DNA from: Microglena sp. YARC
Lineage: Eukaryota > Chlorophyta > Chlorophyceae > Chlamydomonadales > Chlamydomonadaceae
Length of the DNA: 64,000 bases
NCBI GenBank assembly: GCA_022414725.1
Contig: CM039463.1
Coordinates: 40,069,884-40,133,883 of the forward strand
Direction of reading: 5' to 3'
Under the pieces are notes generated by a model that did not search any database, was not told where the DNA came from, and saw only the letters and a list, made by a program, of their open reading frames with translations. Of this stretch, positions 13,601-27,100 are shown one piece after another (the first letter of the stretch is position 1; each line of letters begins with the position of its first letter). A program made the translations under genes and the position numbers.

Positions 13601-16600
13601 GTATGATAGGCCATACAACATACTTGTATGTGATTGTTTGTGTGTCTGCGTGTGCGTGTGTAGTAGAGTGCGTGTGTTGTGTTGTGTATGTGCGTTGTGT
13701 GTGCAATTCCACGCCCAACCTCAAATCAAGCCCAAACCCAAATCCATACCCAGACCCAAACCCAAACCCAATTCCACACCCAACCTCAATTCAAACCCAC
13801 ACCCAAATTAAGGGCGCCTGGAGGCGCGTCCCGAATGAAATGATTCGGATCCTTAATTCAATGTATTTTAATTAATTGAATTGAATTATATTTAATGTTG
13901 TGTTACTTTAATTCGATTTATTCCTTTCCATTTTATTTAATTAACGTGATTTGAATGCATGTAATTGCTTTAAATTGTATCAATTCGAATTGGATTAAAT
14001 CCGGAGGGCGCCTGGAGGCTTTAAATTAATTGAATTCCGATGAATCGATTGATGATTTAGCATTGTTAACTACAAGGTGACGAAAAAGAGAGTTGTTGGA
14101 GGGTTGTTGATTTTTAAGCAGTATTGAACGTTTCTGTAATGTAATGAAATGCATGTATGTAGATTGACTTTTTTTAAGAATTTGATGCAAGAAAAATGAG
14201 ACCAATCAGGTGTCTGGTTGATTTTACGGAATTTGTTCAAGGTATTGCATGTTTCAGCCCAGCCCAGACGTGAACGGTATGTCCCGTCCTGCTGAACGGG
14301 CTTTTGGCCAGCGGCAGGTGGCGTGGCTTGCCACTGCCCCCGCCCGGTGGCCCCCGCCCCTGTCCCTGTCCCAGCCCCTGCCCCCGGCCCCGGCCCCCGC
14401 CCGGTGGCCACCGCCCCTGCCCCACGCACGGCCCTGAGGTGGGGTCCGTGGGCTAATTGTAGCACAAGTGCCGGAGGGGAATGTTTCGTCCATTGTGATG
14501 CTTACACGTTTCGCCTCCAATTTTTGACGACAATTCTGCTCCCAAACCTATGTTTGCGCACTTGTTGAACTGGTTCAAATTTGAAATGTTAGCTCAAAAC
14601 ACCCTGAAATCAAATTGTTAACCGTTAATTGTAGCTATTTTGCCCAACCTGAGCTCCTTTTCATGAATTGCGATGCTCATATGTGCTCTGGTCAGAATTT
14701 GTCCGGTATAAATAAGTCTTATAATTCGTCAAAAATATAGAATGTTCAACTTTTTTATGTTTTTCATAAAACCTGAAAATTTGGTTTGTGACACACGGAC
14801 TAACTAGCGGACGGACGGACATTTTAATGGGTCTAATCCCTCTTCAAATAAAGGGCGCCTGGAGGCGCGTCCCGAATGAAAATGTTTTAAAATAATCTGT
14901 TTTTAATTGAATTTTTAATTGTATAATTGTATAATTTTATTATTGTAGAATTGTTTAATTAATTAAATAAATTGTATAAATGAATGAATAACAAGATTAA
15001 AATGAATTGATCAAATTCTGTTAAATTGATTGATGAATTGTAAGGTATTAATTGATTCATTAATCAATTAATTAATTACACAATTAATTACATTGTGTTG
15101 AAGTAATTATCAATTAAATTAAATTTTATTAATTAGTTAATTAATTAATTAAAATTGATTTAATTAATTCGATAGAATCAAAATTGTGTTGTATTGACTT
15201 GAATTGAATGCATTTAATTGATTTTAATTGTATTCATTTGAATTCAATAGATTCGGATTTAGTTTAATTGAATCGATGGATGTAGCTTCGTTTACTACGA
15301 CAATTGACATTTTGTAGGGTTGTTAAATTTGAAGCAGTGTTAAACGTGCCTGGACTGTCTTGTAGATAGTCTTTATTTGCAAGCAGTTGATGCACACGAA
15401 ATGTAACCAATTAGAGGTATGGTTGAATCTGTTTGGTCAGCCGCATACAAGCTTGATGTGGCTTCATTCCCCACATGTATGACAATTAATTCGGGACCCC
15501 AGGACACAAGCCGCTTGTTGCCTAATACAATATCGTATTACGAGATCGCAGGGTGATAAGCGGTCGGACACATGTTTTGCCAATGAGGTTGTAGAGTCGG
15601 CTGGGCGTGTCCCTGGCGTGCGTAGGATTGAACACATAGTCTCGACAGCCTGGACACGTGGCATCTGAATTATGGTCAACCGCTGGCATTCAAACCACTA
15701 AGCAACTAAACCCTGAACACATTAGAAGTCACAGGCAGGACATGGGGCAAATAGACGAGAAATAGTTGATATGCAGAATGCGAGAAAGTGAGAGGAGGGA
15801 GGCTGGGAGTTTCAAAAGTAGTGGAGTAAGTAGGTCCTCATAGCAGAATAAGCTACACAACATTTGAAAACTTTTGAGAAGGATCATGACCGCTGCAATG
15901 CTGATATCTCTAGTCATGCGCACTCCAACTACGAGCCAACTGTTTGGGTGCAGAGTTTGCTGGGATCAGCAGCACAGATGGAGAGAGACAAACTAATGTA
16001 CAATGAGACACGTGGAACCTAGGGGGGTCATCAGAGGCCTAAAGCATACATACTACATATATAATATATCTAAACCATGACATGCCATGCTATGGTGCAC
16101 CATGCCATGCCATACCAATATACTATGCAGGTAGGTACAAACCATACCATGCTATGCTACACCATGCCATACCACACCATTAGGACATTGCATCATGCAT
16201 GCTGGTATACACCATACCATGCCATGCTATACTGCACCATGCCATAGCACACCCTACTACCATGCTAACATGCATGTAGGGTTAAACCATATATACCATG
16301 CCATGCTACACCATGCCATACCACACCAATATACCTTAGAATCATGCATGTTGGTATAACCCATAACATGCCATGCTATGCTGCACCATGACAGACCATA
16401 CCAATATACCATGCTATGCCACACCATGTTATACCACAACATACTACCAAGTTACCATGCATGCAAGTATAAACCATAACATGCCATGCTACGCTGCACC
16501 ATGTCATACCATATCAATTAACCATGCATGTAGGTACAAATCATACCATGCTATGCTACCCCATACCATGACACCATTATGTGTGGTGTGATGTGGTGCA

Positions 16601-19600
16601 ATGTAGTGTGTTTTGGTGTGCTTTGGTGTGCTTTGGTGTGTTATGGTGCGTTGTGTTGTGTTGTTCTGTGTTGTGGTGATTTGTGGTGTGGTGTGGTGAT
16701 TTGTGTTGTGTTGTGGCATGTCGTGTGGTGAGGTGAGGTGTGGTGTGGTGTGGTGTGGTGTGGTGTAGTGTAGTGTAGTGTAGCGTGGTGTGGTGTGGTG
16801 TGGTGTGGTGTGGTTTGATGATGTGTTGTGTGGTGCGGTGTGGTGTGGTGTGGTGTGGTGTGGTGTGTTGAGGTTTGGTGTGGTGTGGTGTGGTGTGGTG
16901 TGGTGTGTGAGGTGTGGAGTGGTGTGGTGTGGTGTGGTGTGGTGAAGTGTGGTGTGGTGTGGTGTGGTGTAGTGTGGTGAGGTGTGGTGTGGTGAGGTGT
17001 GGTTTGGTGTGGTGTGTAGTGTTGTGGTGTGGCCTGGCGTATCATGCCGTGTTGTATTGTGTGGATTTGTGTCGTTTTGTGTCGTGGTAAGGTGTGGTGT
17101 GGTGTGGTGCGGTGTGGTGTGGTGTGGTGAGGCGTGGTATGGTGCAGTGCAGTGTGGTGTGGTGTGATGTGGTGTGGTGTGGTGTGGTGAGGCGTGGTGT
17201 GGCGAGGTGTAGGCTGTGTGGTGTGGTGTGGTGTGGTGTGGTGAGGCGTGGTGTGGCGAGGTGTAGGCTGTGTGGTGTGGTAAGGTGTGGTGTGGTGTGA
17301 AGTGGTGTGGTGTGTGGTGTGGTGTGTGGTCTGGTGTGGTGAGGCGTGGTGGTGTGGTGTGGTGTGGTGTAACGTGGTGTGGTGTGGTGTGATGTGGTGT
17401 GGTGTGGTGAGGTGTGGTTTGGTGTGGTGTGTAGTGGTGTGGTGTGGCCTGGCGTATCATGTCGTGTTGTATTGTGTGGATTTGTGTCGTTTTGTGTCGT
17501 GGTATGGTGTGGTGTGGTGTGGTGTGGTGAGGCGTGGTATGGTGCAGTGCAGTGTGGTGTGGTGTGATGTGGTGTGGTGTCCTGTGGTGTGGTGATTTTT
17601 AGTGATTTGTGATGAGTAGTAGTGAGTTGTGGTGAGTTGTGTTGTGTTGTGTTGTGTCGTGTCATTTTGTGTCCTTTTGTGGCGTGTTATGTCGTGGTGT
17701 GGTGTGGTGTGGTATGGTGTGGTGATTTGTGAGGCCAAACACACAAACGAACAACTGGTTGCACATGCACTGCCAAACAGCACTGTTCATACCAAATACA
17801 CACACCTGGCCATCCATGCACTATAAGACAACCCCAGGCACATGCACACACATCTGGCTACACATGCACTGCCACACAGATCTGTTTCCGTACACAGTTA
17901 CACACACCTGGTCATCCATGCACTACAAGACAATCCATGGACAAACACAACCCAATCATACACTCACGCACACACACACCAGGCCATCCATGCACTACAA
18001 GACAACCCCATGCACACATTCACACATACCCAGACACTCACACACGCACACACAAGGGGCTACGCATGCACTGCCACACCGCCCTACTTACATACACACA
18101 CACCTCGCCATCCCCATGCACTAAAAGACAATCCCATTGACACAAACAACACACTCAGGCACTCACCCACACACACTGGCTATCCATGCACTACACCATG
18201 CACTCACACACACACTGGCTATCCATTCACTACCCCATGCACACACACAAATACACTCAGACACACCTTGAACACACACATAACTGGCTATCCAACTGCA
18301 GCAAAACCCAATCACAACTACTGAAGCACGAATAAATATCACGCACTACAACACCACATAACACGATCACAATCATCTTCTCATTAACACCATCAATACT
18401 AACAATCTCACCATGACCATCATCATCACTCCTACAATTAGAATCACCTATTTCACAACCATCACTCCATACTATACCAACATACCATGCATGTAGGTAC
18501 ACATCATACAATGCTATGCTACACCATGCCATGCCCCACTATTATACCATTGTACCATGCATGTTGGTATAAACCATAACATGCAGTGCTATGCTGCACC
18601 AGGCCATACAATACTAATCTACCATTGTACCATGTATGTAGGTATAAACCATTCAATGTCATGCTATTCTGCACCATGCAGTACCATACCAAATTTACCA
18701 TGCAGGTAGGGCAAGGGGTGGTAGCATGATCCTTCCCATGTTGTCTCAGCTGCATGCGAAGCAGGGAACCGCGCGTGCTTAATGAGGCGATGGGCGACTA
18801 TCAGAGTTGAACTGAGGGGGGCGTCAAGAATTGCGAAGAATTGGTTCGAAGACAAGTCCTAGGCGCGTGTCGAAAGCTAATAATTGAGAAACTTCAACTG
18901 AATAAGCCTGCGAGAATGGGCGAGGAGGGAGAACGAGCGAAGAGCGGGTCCCTGGCGATCCTAGGCCGCCTGCCAGGGAGGGGTAACGTATGGCGCGGTG
19001 GCGTGGTCCATTTCGCCTGGGCAATACAAATGGGGGCGGCTTGGCACATGCGAATGATGGTACCTCCATAGTTTGCGACTCGAAAGTCGCTGGTGCTTAA
19101 TTCCAAGCTCCGCAAGTGTGTGAGCTGGACATGTTATCGTTGCCCATGTATTTGATCATTGTGCAAGCTCGCGAGGCTGGAAACATGAACATTACGTGAT
19201 TTAGAAGTACACAGTACATATCCGTAGGCCCACCCCACGCACCCGTCCCACCCCACGCACGGCCCTGCGGCTGAGTTGTGGGTGAAGTCCGTGCTAATAA
19301 TAGCTCAAGTGCCCTAGGGGAATGTTTCGTCCATTGTGATGCTTACATGTTTCGCCTCGATTTTTTGACGACAATTCCATTCCCAAACCTATGTTTGCGC
19401 ACATGATTGGATTGCACGAATTTGAAATGATGACAATTGTTACCCAATCATTGTCGCTTTTGGCCCAAAAAGCACAAACCTTAGCTCCTTTTCTTGAATT
19501 GCGATGCTCATATGTGGTCTCGTGATAATATCTCCCGTATCAATAAGTCTTATAATTGTTATATGTTGTATAATGTTTCGTTTTTTTGTGATTTGAAGTG

Positions 19601-21116
19601 AAACCTGCAAAGTAGGTTGTGACACACACACACACACGGACACACAGTTTTGACAGGCTAATCCCTCAATCAAAATTTTTGTAATTTTTTTCATTCGGGT
19701 AAAATCTGGAGATTTTTTTCATTCGGGTACCTAAATCCAGACCTAAGCCCATCCACATCCCTTACTCCTACCCTCCAACTACCGCCTGCAGGCCGCGTTG
19801 TCATTGCAGAGGGTGCCCAAATAGTATTGAGCTGCATGACCCTCAAGAACGTGCAGACAGTGCGCACACTGAATAACAGGAGGTTGTTCGAGAAGCAAAG
19901 GTCTTACTCGCGCAAGCTGATGGATGGTGATAGTGATGATCCTGATAATAAGGGTGGGGCTTCGGATAAGGATTTGGCCCTCCCATCCCCCAGACGGTCT
20001 CCATCATCCATCATTCGGTCACCTCCAGGGGACCCCAGCAGGCCCCCCCCCTACCCCCCCCACCACCCCACCTAGAGGATTGAGGAGGTGAGTGGTGATT
20101 GAGGCAGTGTGGTGGCAAAGTCCAGGTGTAATGATAACGCCTGGTAGGGCGTGGTATTAAGGAAGACCCGTCTTACGGCGGTAAGGAATGGGCTGCTACT
20201 TACCTGAACAAAGCTACCATAGCGGTTGACAACGACCGCGCACCCGTAGGGATTCAGACCCGGCACTTTCTTCATTCAGCGAGCTCTACCATTGACCCAT
20301 TCGTCAAAACAGGGATAAGTCTATGTGTATTGTTTCCACTAAAAGTCGATTTACTCAAAATTGGCTTTGTAGAGGTTGCATAATGTGTGATAGGAGCTCT
20401 AGGGCTTTCTCATCCTAATTGAAATTATGCAGTTGAAATCAGGGTACTTCCATTGACCAATTGGCCAGCGCTTTAGCGCACTTGAAGGGAAAAAACTGTG
20501 CTTTGTAGTGCAAAAAGCGCAGAAATTGCTTGCTGCGCCCACAGGGGGTTGCAAAAAACTGCGCGGAACGCGCAGTGGGGCTCAAAAAGGCAGCGCGCAA
20601 GCGCGCGCTTTGAAGTACCCTGGTTGAAATGCACTGGATTGCGCGGAGCGCTAAGCGCGAAACCCCTGGAGGGTTGGTGGGCCATTACTGACTAGTTTAG
20701 GCAGACCCATGCATCGCCATGCAGCAACAGATTGGCGCACGCAGACAGAAAAAAACAACAGTGAAGATCAGGGTAATTCACAGCGCGCGCTTTTGCACTT
20801 TTGAGCGCTGACTTTTTGATCCCCTCTGCGCAGTTTTTTGCAACTCCCTGTGGGCGCAGCAAGCAATTTTTGCGCTTTTTGCACTACAAAGCGCAGTTTT
20901 TTTGTTTTCAATTGCGCTAAAGCGCTGGCCAATTTGGCAATTTGAAGTACCCTGGTGAAGATCAGTGGAAGGACTTGGATAGTTCAAAACTTATACAAAT
21001 AAATTGCCTCATAAATATAGCACATCAACGTACGCAGCAATTGTGTGTAAGTTAGCAGTATTGATGAAGATGCTTGTCCCCTCCAACCTCCTCCCCCCAC
21101 CCACACTCACACTCAA

Positions 21117-21149
<33 letters not shown>

Positions 21150-21157
21150 ATCCCCCC

Positions 21158-21188
<31 letters not shown>

Positions 21189-24100
21189 AATACTCACCAC
21201 CACCACCAACACACATACATACACAACATACACCCCACCACACCACCAGACACACACACACACCGTAACGGCCCCACACACCACCACCACCTCCACCACA
21301 CACACACACACACACACAACCATACCACCCATACCCCCCCCACCACCACCACCATCACACACTGGTACTCCGCAACTTTGTAAGCTTGCTCTAGCTGTTC
21401 AGCGTTGATCATGATGTGGAAGTGGGAGGAAATACTCATACACATGCCCCATGACACACACACCTACTCTCTCACACACACACGCACACACACACATACT
21501 CACACAAACACACACGGGTACCCGGCAACTTTGTAAGCTTGCTCTAGATGTTCAATGTTTAAATGGGGGGAAATACTCGCTCTCGTACACAGACACGCAC
21601 ACATACTCATACGAACACACACAAACACACACAGGTAGTCGGCAACTTTGTAAGCTTGCTTTGGCTGTTCAACATTGATCGTGCTGTGGAAGTGGGGGGG
21701 AAATACTCACACACATGCCCCGTCACACACACACACATACTCTCACACACACATACACACACACGCACACACACTAACACACAGGTACTCGGAAACTTCG
21801 TAAGCTTGCTCTGGCTGTTCAACATTGATCGTGCTGTGGAAGTGGGGGGGTTAATACTCATACATGTCCTATCACACACACACATACCCTCACACACACA
21901 GGTACCCGGCAACTTTGTAAGCTTGCTCTAGATGTTCAACGTTTAAGTAAGGGGAAATACTTGCACTTGTACACTGGCACGCACACATACTCATACGAAC
22001 ACACACACAAACACACACACACACAGGTACTTGGCAACTTTGTCAGCTTGCTCTGGCTGTTCAACATTGATCGTGCTGTGGAAGTGGAGGAAAACAGAAC
22101 AGAAAGCTTGGTATTGAAGCATGTAACTGTGCTGCTCCCTCATGATGAGCTTGAGGTCAGTGTCTGTGTTGTTATGTGTGGTTAATGTGCTGTTATGTGA
22201 TGTCATGTGTTGTGTATTTATATGCGCTTGATGTGGAAGTGGTGTAAAAGAGAACATAAATCTTGGTGTTGAAGCTTGTAACGGTGCTGCTTCCTCACAA
22301 CAAGCTTGAGGTCAGTGGCTATGTTGTTATGTGCTGTTATGCGTGGTTATGTGCTGCTACGTGTGGTTATATGCTGTAATGTGCTACGTATTTGTATATG
22401 TTGTTATGTGCTTGATGTGGAAATGGAGGGAAATATAACCAAAATCTTGTTGCTGAAGCATGTAACTTTGCTGCTCCCTCACGACGAGCTCAAGGTCAGT
22501 GTCTGTGTTGTTCTGTGTGGTTGTGCTGTTATGGGATGTTCTGTGCTGTCATTTGCTGTTATGTGTGGTTATGTGCTGTTATGGGTGTTTGTCATGTGCA
22601 AGTGGTGGGCAATATAATGTGCAAGTGGGGGGCATTATAATTAAAAGCCTGGTGCTGAAGCACGTAACTGTGCTGCTCCTCACAACGAGCTTTTCCGTAC
22701 TCCCATCACATACACACACATTTCCACAGCACACCAGAGGTACTCCTCAATTTTTGTAGACTTGCTCTACTGGCTGTTCAACGTTGATCGTGATGTGAAA
22801 GTGGGGGGAAATACTCACACACATGCCCATCGACACACACAGCACGTCACACACCGCACACATACTCACACAAACACACACGGTACTCCGCAGACTTTTG
22901 TAAGTTTGCTCTAGCTGTTCAAGTCATTGATCGTGATGTGGAAGTGGGGGGAAATACTCACACATGCCACACACGCATGTCCCCCACATACACACACTCA
23001 CACACAATCAACTCAATTCTCCCAACACCCCTCCTCCATTTTCAACTAGGTCCTGGGTGAGATTTCCATCGGAATGAAGCTGAGCTTCAACATCGCTGTA
23101 GAGGCCAAGAAATTACTGGAGGTCGCTTTTGCGAAGAGCCAAGGTAAGGAGTGCATCGGAAAGTGCTTTGAGCGAAGCACCCTTCTGGGGGGCGGAAGCC
23201 CCAGTATCACCACCGTCTGTACACCGACGTGCGACCAAGACTGGACTCGGTACGCTCCATTCTGTTGCACCTGTCGTTCCGATAGGTACACTCAACGCCA
23301 AAAAAGGTAATGATAAGCTGGTGGGGCGTGGTGTTAAGGGAGCCCGTCGTACCCGGGTGGGGAGCGGTCTCCTACTCAACTGGACAAGCTACCATCGGTT
23401 TGACAACGACTGCAAACGACAAGAGCGACCGAAGGGGGAGTCGACACCGACTCTTCATCTCAAGTGATCTGGTCTACTTCTAGACCATTCTATATCACTG
23501 AAAGGGGCTACTCAACGCCATTTTTCCGCGTCGCTTGCGACGCTGCAGAGGAATGGTTCTTCGGGGCTACATCAGGGTAGGACAGTTGCCTCAGAGTTTC
23601 TGAAGGGAGAACTGCAGTGCTGATGTTTTTTACTGGGTTGGGTTTTTCGAAGAGGCCCTGAAGAAATATACAGTGACCTGTACACCCTCACACACATGGG
23701 GCCTGGGATGCTGTCACTCCATGCCAGTGTTTTCTTTTAGGCTCATGTAGCAGCTTCTAGGCAGGTCCTACCTGGCTTCTGGATAAAGCTAGCGCAAGCT
23801 GGTGCATCTGAACACTTGGCGTGGTCAGCTTACCAGTGGTCCTGATATCTAGGGTTAAGCCTTTTTAATGGTCGCTTACCAGTGGTCCTGATATCTAGGG
23901 GTTCAGAGGAGGTTGATAAACTTATGTTATGCGCGGCCAATGCTCAAGGTCCTTGTTTTGCTGGCTCAGATTGGTGCATGATGGCTAGGATAGGTGGCAG
24001 ATCATTGTTTTTAATTTGTGCGACCGATGACATTGTGGCGCGCGGTCGGCGCACCCCCCCCCTCGTGACTTAGGTGGTGCAAATTGGGGAAATGGCCCTT

Positions 24101-27100
24101 GGCCGCCACGATGGGACTCAGGTCATTGATTTGTGCCTGGGTCGCACTGGGTGCACATGCCCAGTCCAGGTAGCTAGCTCAGGCCCCCCCAAAAAAAACT
24201 GCAGAACTCCGTAGGGTGCAGATTGATGCTCACAGCAGGATTGTGTATACAAATAATAAAACCTAAATAAATAAATCATAAATATAGTTATTTGCAGTGA
24301 TTGTGGTGGGCCGATCAGAACCTTGGGATAGTTTTGACGGGTGTTTTTATGTACAAGCGTCGCAATTGAAAGCGACTCGGTGCGATCCAGCTGGCTGCGA
24401 CTGTGCCCCCCCCCCCCTCCCCCCCCCCCCCGGGCTCCGCGCTTTCGCTACGCCCTCTAAGTTGCTCCAACGATCTGAGATCAGCTTGGTGCTAATTGTG
24501 CTGCTCAAGCTGGCTACAAAAAGCTTGAAGAAAAAAAACTTAACTCTGTTTAAACATGACCGATAGGTGCATTGGTAAGAGTAGTATGGTCAACTGATAA
24601 TTCCTGCTTGAAGTCGAGGGTTTCTAAGCCGGGTTAAACCCATAGGCCATACTGCTTTGTGGGAATCTTTGTACGTGGGGGCATGGGCAAGTAAAAAATG
24701 TCTTTCGAGTTGGCCGGCGCTCGTCAATGTTATTATTTTATGTATTTCTTTTTATTATTATTTATTTGTTTATTATTCGGAGGGGTATCACGTACGGCAC
24801 AATACACACCTTCAGAAACATAATAGCCATGATGGGTGTTGTAGAATTCTTTACTTGTTATCTGCTTGGCAGTGCTCTAATTTCTTATTTGCTCTGATCT
24901 GCTTGCAGTGCTATTATATTGCTGAAAACTTGCTTATATAGAGATATAGATATGATATAGCAGTGCTTTTGCTATTATTAATTGCTTAGATTTGCTTAAT
25001 TGCTTAAATGCTGCTTGCTTGTCCTACAACTGTTTTAGGTGATCTGTATGCGGAGGAAGAAAAGCACTGAGAGCAACAATAGGCACAAGAGCACAAAAGC
25101 ACTTGAAGACGTTAGAAATAGGGACTTGTGTACAGTCCAGGGGTAGGCCAACATGGATAAAGGGACTTTGGCCAACATGACCCAAGACAACTAACCACTC
25201 AGGTAACGACAGTACCCACACCATACACTACTCACTAACGCTACTAGCACCATACAAGCACTACTACAACGCACCATCACAACCTAAGCCCCCACTCAAC
25301 CTAACCCCATGCGTTTCTAGCTCCGCGAGCTTCAGGTCTCGGAAGCATCTTGCCGCAAGTGAACCACATTAAACCACTAACCAAGCGACATCCACTAACC
25401 CTGTACAACTAGCAACGACACACAACCACCATAACCACACCACCACTTTACCCATAACGACAACATACCACACCACAGACACCACTAACGACACCACATA
25501 CTATAATAACCGCCCAAGACCAACAACCCAACAACCACACCACTAAACGCAGCTAACACACCACCTCAACCTAACCATTGCAGTATTTCCAGACCCCGAG
25601 CTTCTGGATTGTCGCGTTGGCCGAAGTGAACTGTGGCATCAATTTCGAACCTTTGTCTGGTTCGGCATCACTGGGAAGAACGTCACCTTCTGGACGCCCA
25701 GCGACCCCCAGCCTGATGAATAGGTTAGTGGTCGCGGGGACCCTCCCCTCCAGCCTCCCGCACCTACTTTTTCCACTGCTGGGAACAACCACTCCTGTGA
25801 CGAAGATCGACTCCGTACTGCCTTGATAGTGTGGGTGGACGAATCTATAAATAGATCACACACCTGGGAAAGCAGCGTATGGAAGTGGGAATCAGGCTGT
25901 ATGAAAGCAGAGGGGGGGGGGGTAGGAGGTGTGCGTTTTCAGGGTTTCAATGGGCATCGGAAGGTGGGAAAATGGGCTATTGAGGCAGGGGGGGGTGGGT
26001 GGAGGGGGGGTTGGGGTTGCTGGGGTAAAACACTGACAAGTTGGTGGGGTGGGGGTGGGGGGTTGTGTTAGAGGGATGTTCAGGTGGAGGCTGAGCTTTG
26101 GATGGTGGAAGGACTTGGAACTTGGCTAATGGTTCAGTTTTCGAGGCTGCTTGCGTTTTCAAATGCAGTAACATTAACATTTAATTAATTTCTTGTCAAA
26201 ATGTATATGATTCAATGATGGTGGAGAGGCAGGGATGGGTGTCTGGATGGGTAGGGTGGGTCCAGTGGTGTTAAAGTTCAGATTATGTAAGCCAGTTGGT
26301 GAATCTTGGGCTCCTTAAAGCCTGATTCAGGAATTGTTGCTTAGCATCGCATGGGAAGCGCAAGGCAGATACGAGGGGTTGTGGGACGTGCCAAACCCAT
26401 GCGTCGCAGGTGACGCGCAAGTCTCTCTCTTCTCTTCTTCTCTCTCTGCTCTTCTCTCTCTCTCTCTCTTTTCTTCTCTTCTCTTCCTCTCTCTTCGTCT
26501 CTCTCTCTCTCTCTTCTTTCTTTCTCTTCTCTTCTCTCTCTTCTCTACTCTCTCTCTTCTCTCTCTCTTCTCTCTCTCGCATCTCGTCTCGTCTGCTCTC
26601 TTTTCTCGCTATCGCTCTCGATTCGTCTCGGGTTCCCCCCCTCTCGTTCTTCGCTCTCCGTCTCGCTCTCGCTCTCGGCTTCATCCTTCTCTCTCTCTCT
26701 TCTGCTCTCGGTTCGGGCTCTCGCTCTGTCTCGCTCTCGCTCTTGCTCTCTCTCTCGTCTGCGTCCTTGTCTCTCTCGTTCGCTCTCTCTCTCGCTCCGC
26801 TCTATCGGTCCGTCGTTCTGATTCGTCGTCTCATTGTTCATGCTTTGCTCTCTTGGTGTTCTGCTCTTCGATCTCTCGTCTCTCGCTCTCTGCTCTCTGT
26901 CGGCTTCTGCGTCTCTCGATCTCTCTCGCTCTCTCGCTCTCTTCGTCTTCCTCGCTCTTCATCTCGTTCTCTCTTTCTTCGTCTCTCTTCTTCTCTCGCT
27001 CTATCGCTTCTCGGCTTCTCGCTCTCCTCGTTCTCTCTCTCTCTCTCTCTCTCGATCTCTCGGCTTCGTGTTCTCTCGCCTCTCGCTCTTCCGTGCTCCT

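Noticed and set aside
16504..17460. 318-codon His/Thr/Pro minus-strand ORF
   Set aside because: Pure translation of the TGTGG repeat, with no splice or composition signal of a gene.
24548..24640. Functional tRNA gene
   Set aside because: A- and B-box-like segments are present, but I could not pair an acceptor stem or a convincing anticodon arm.
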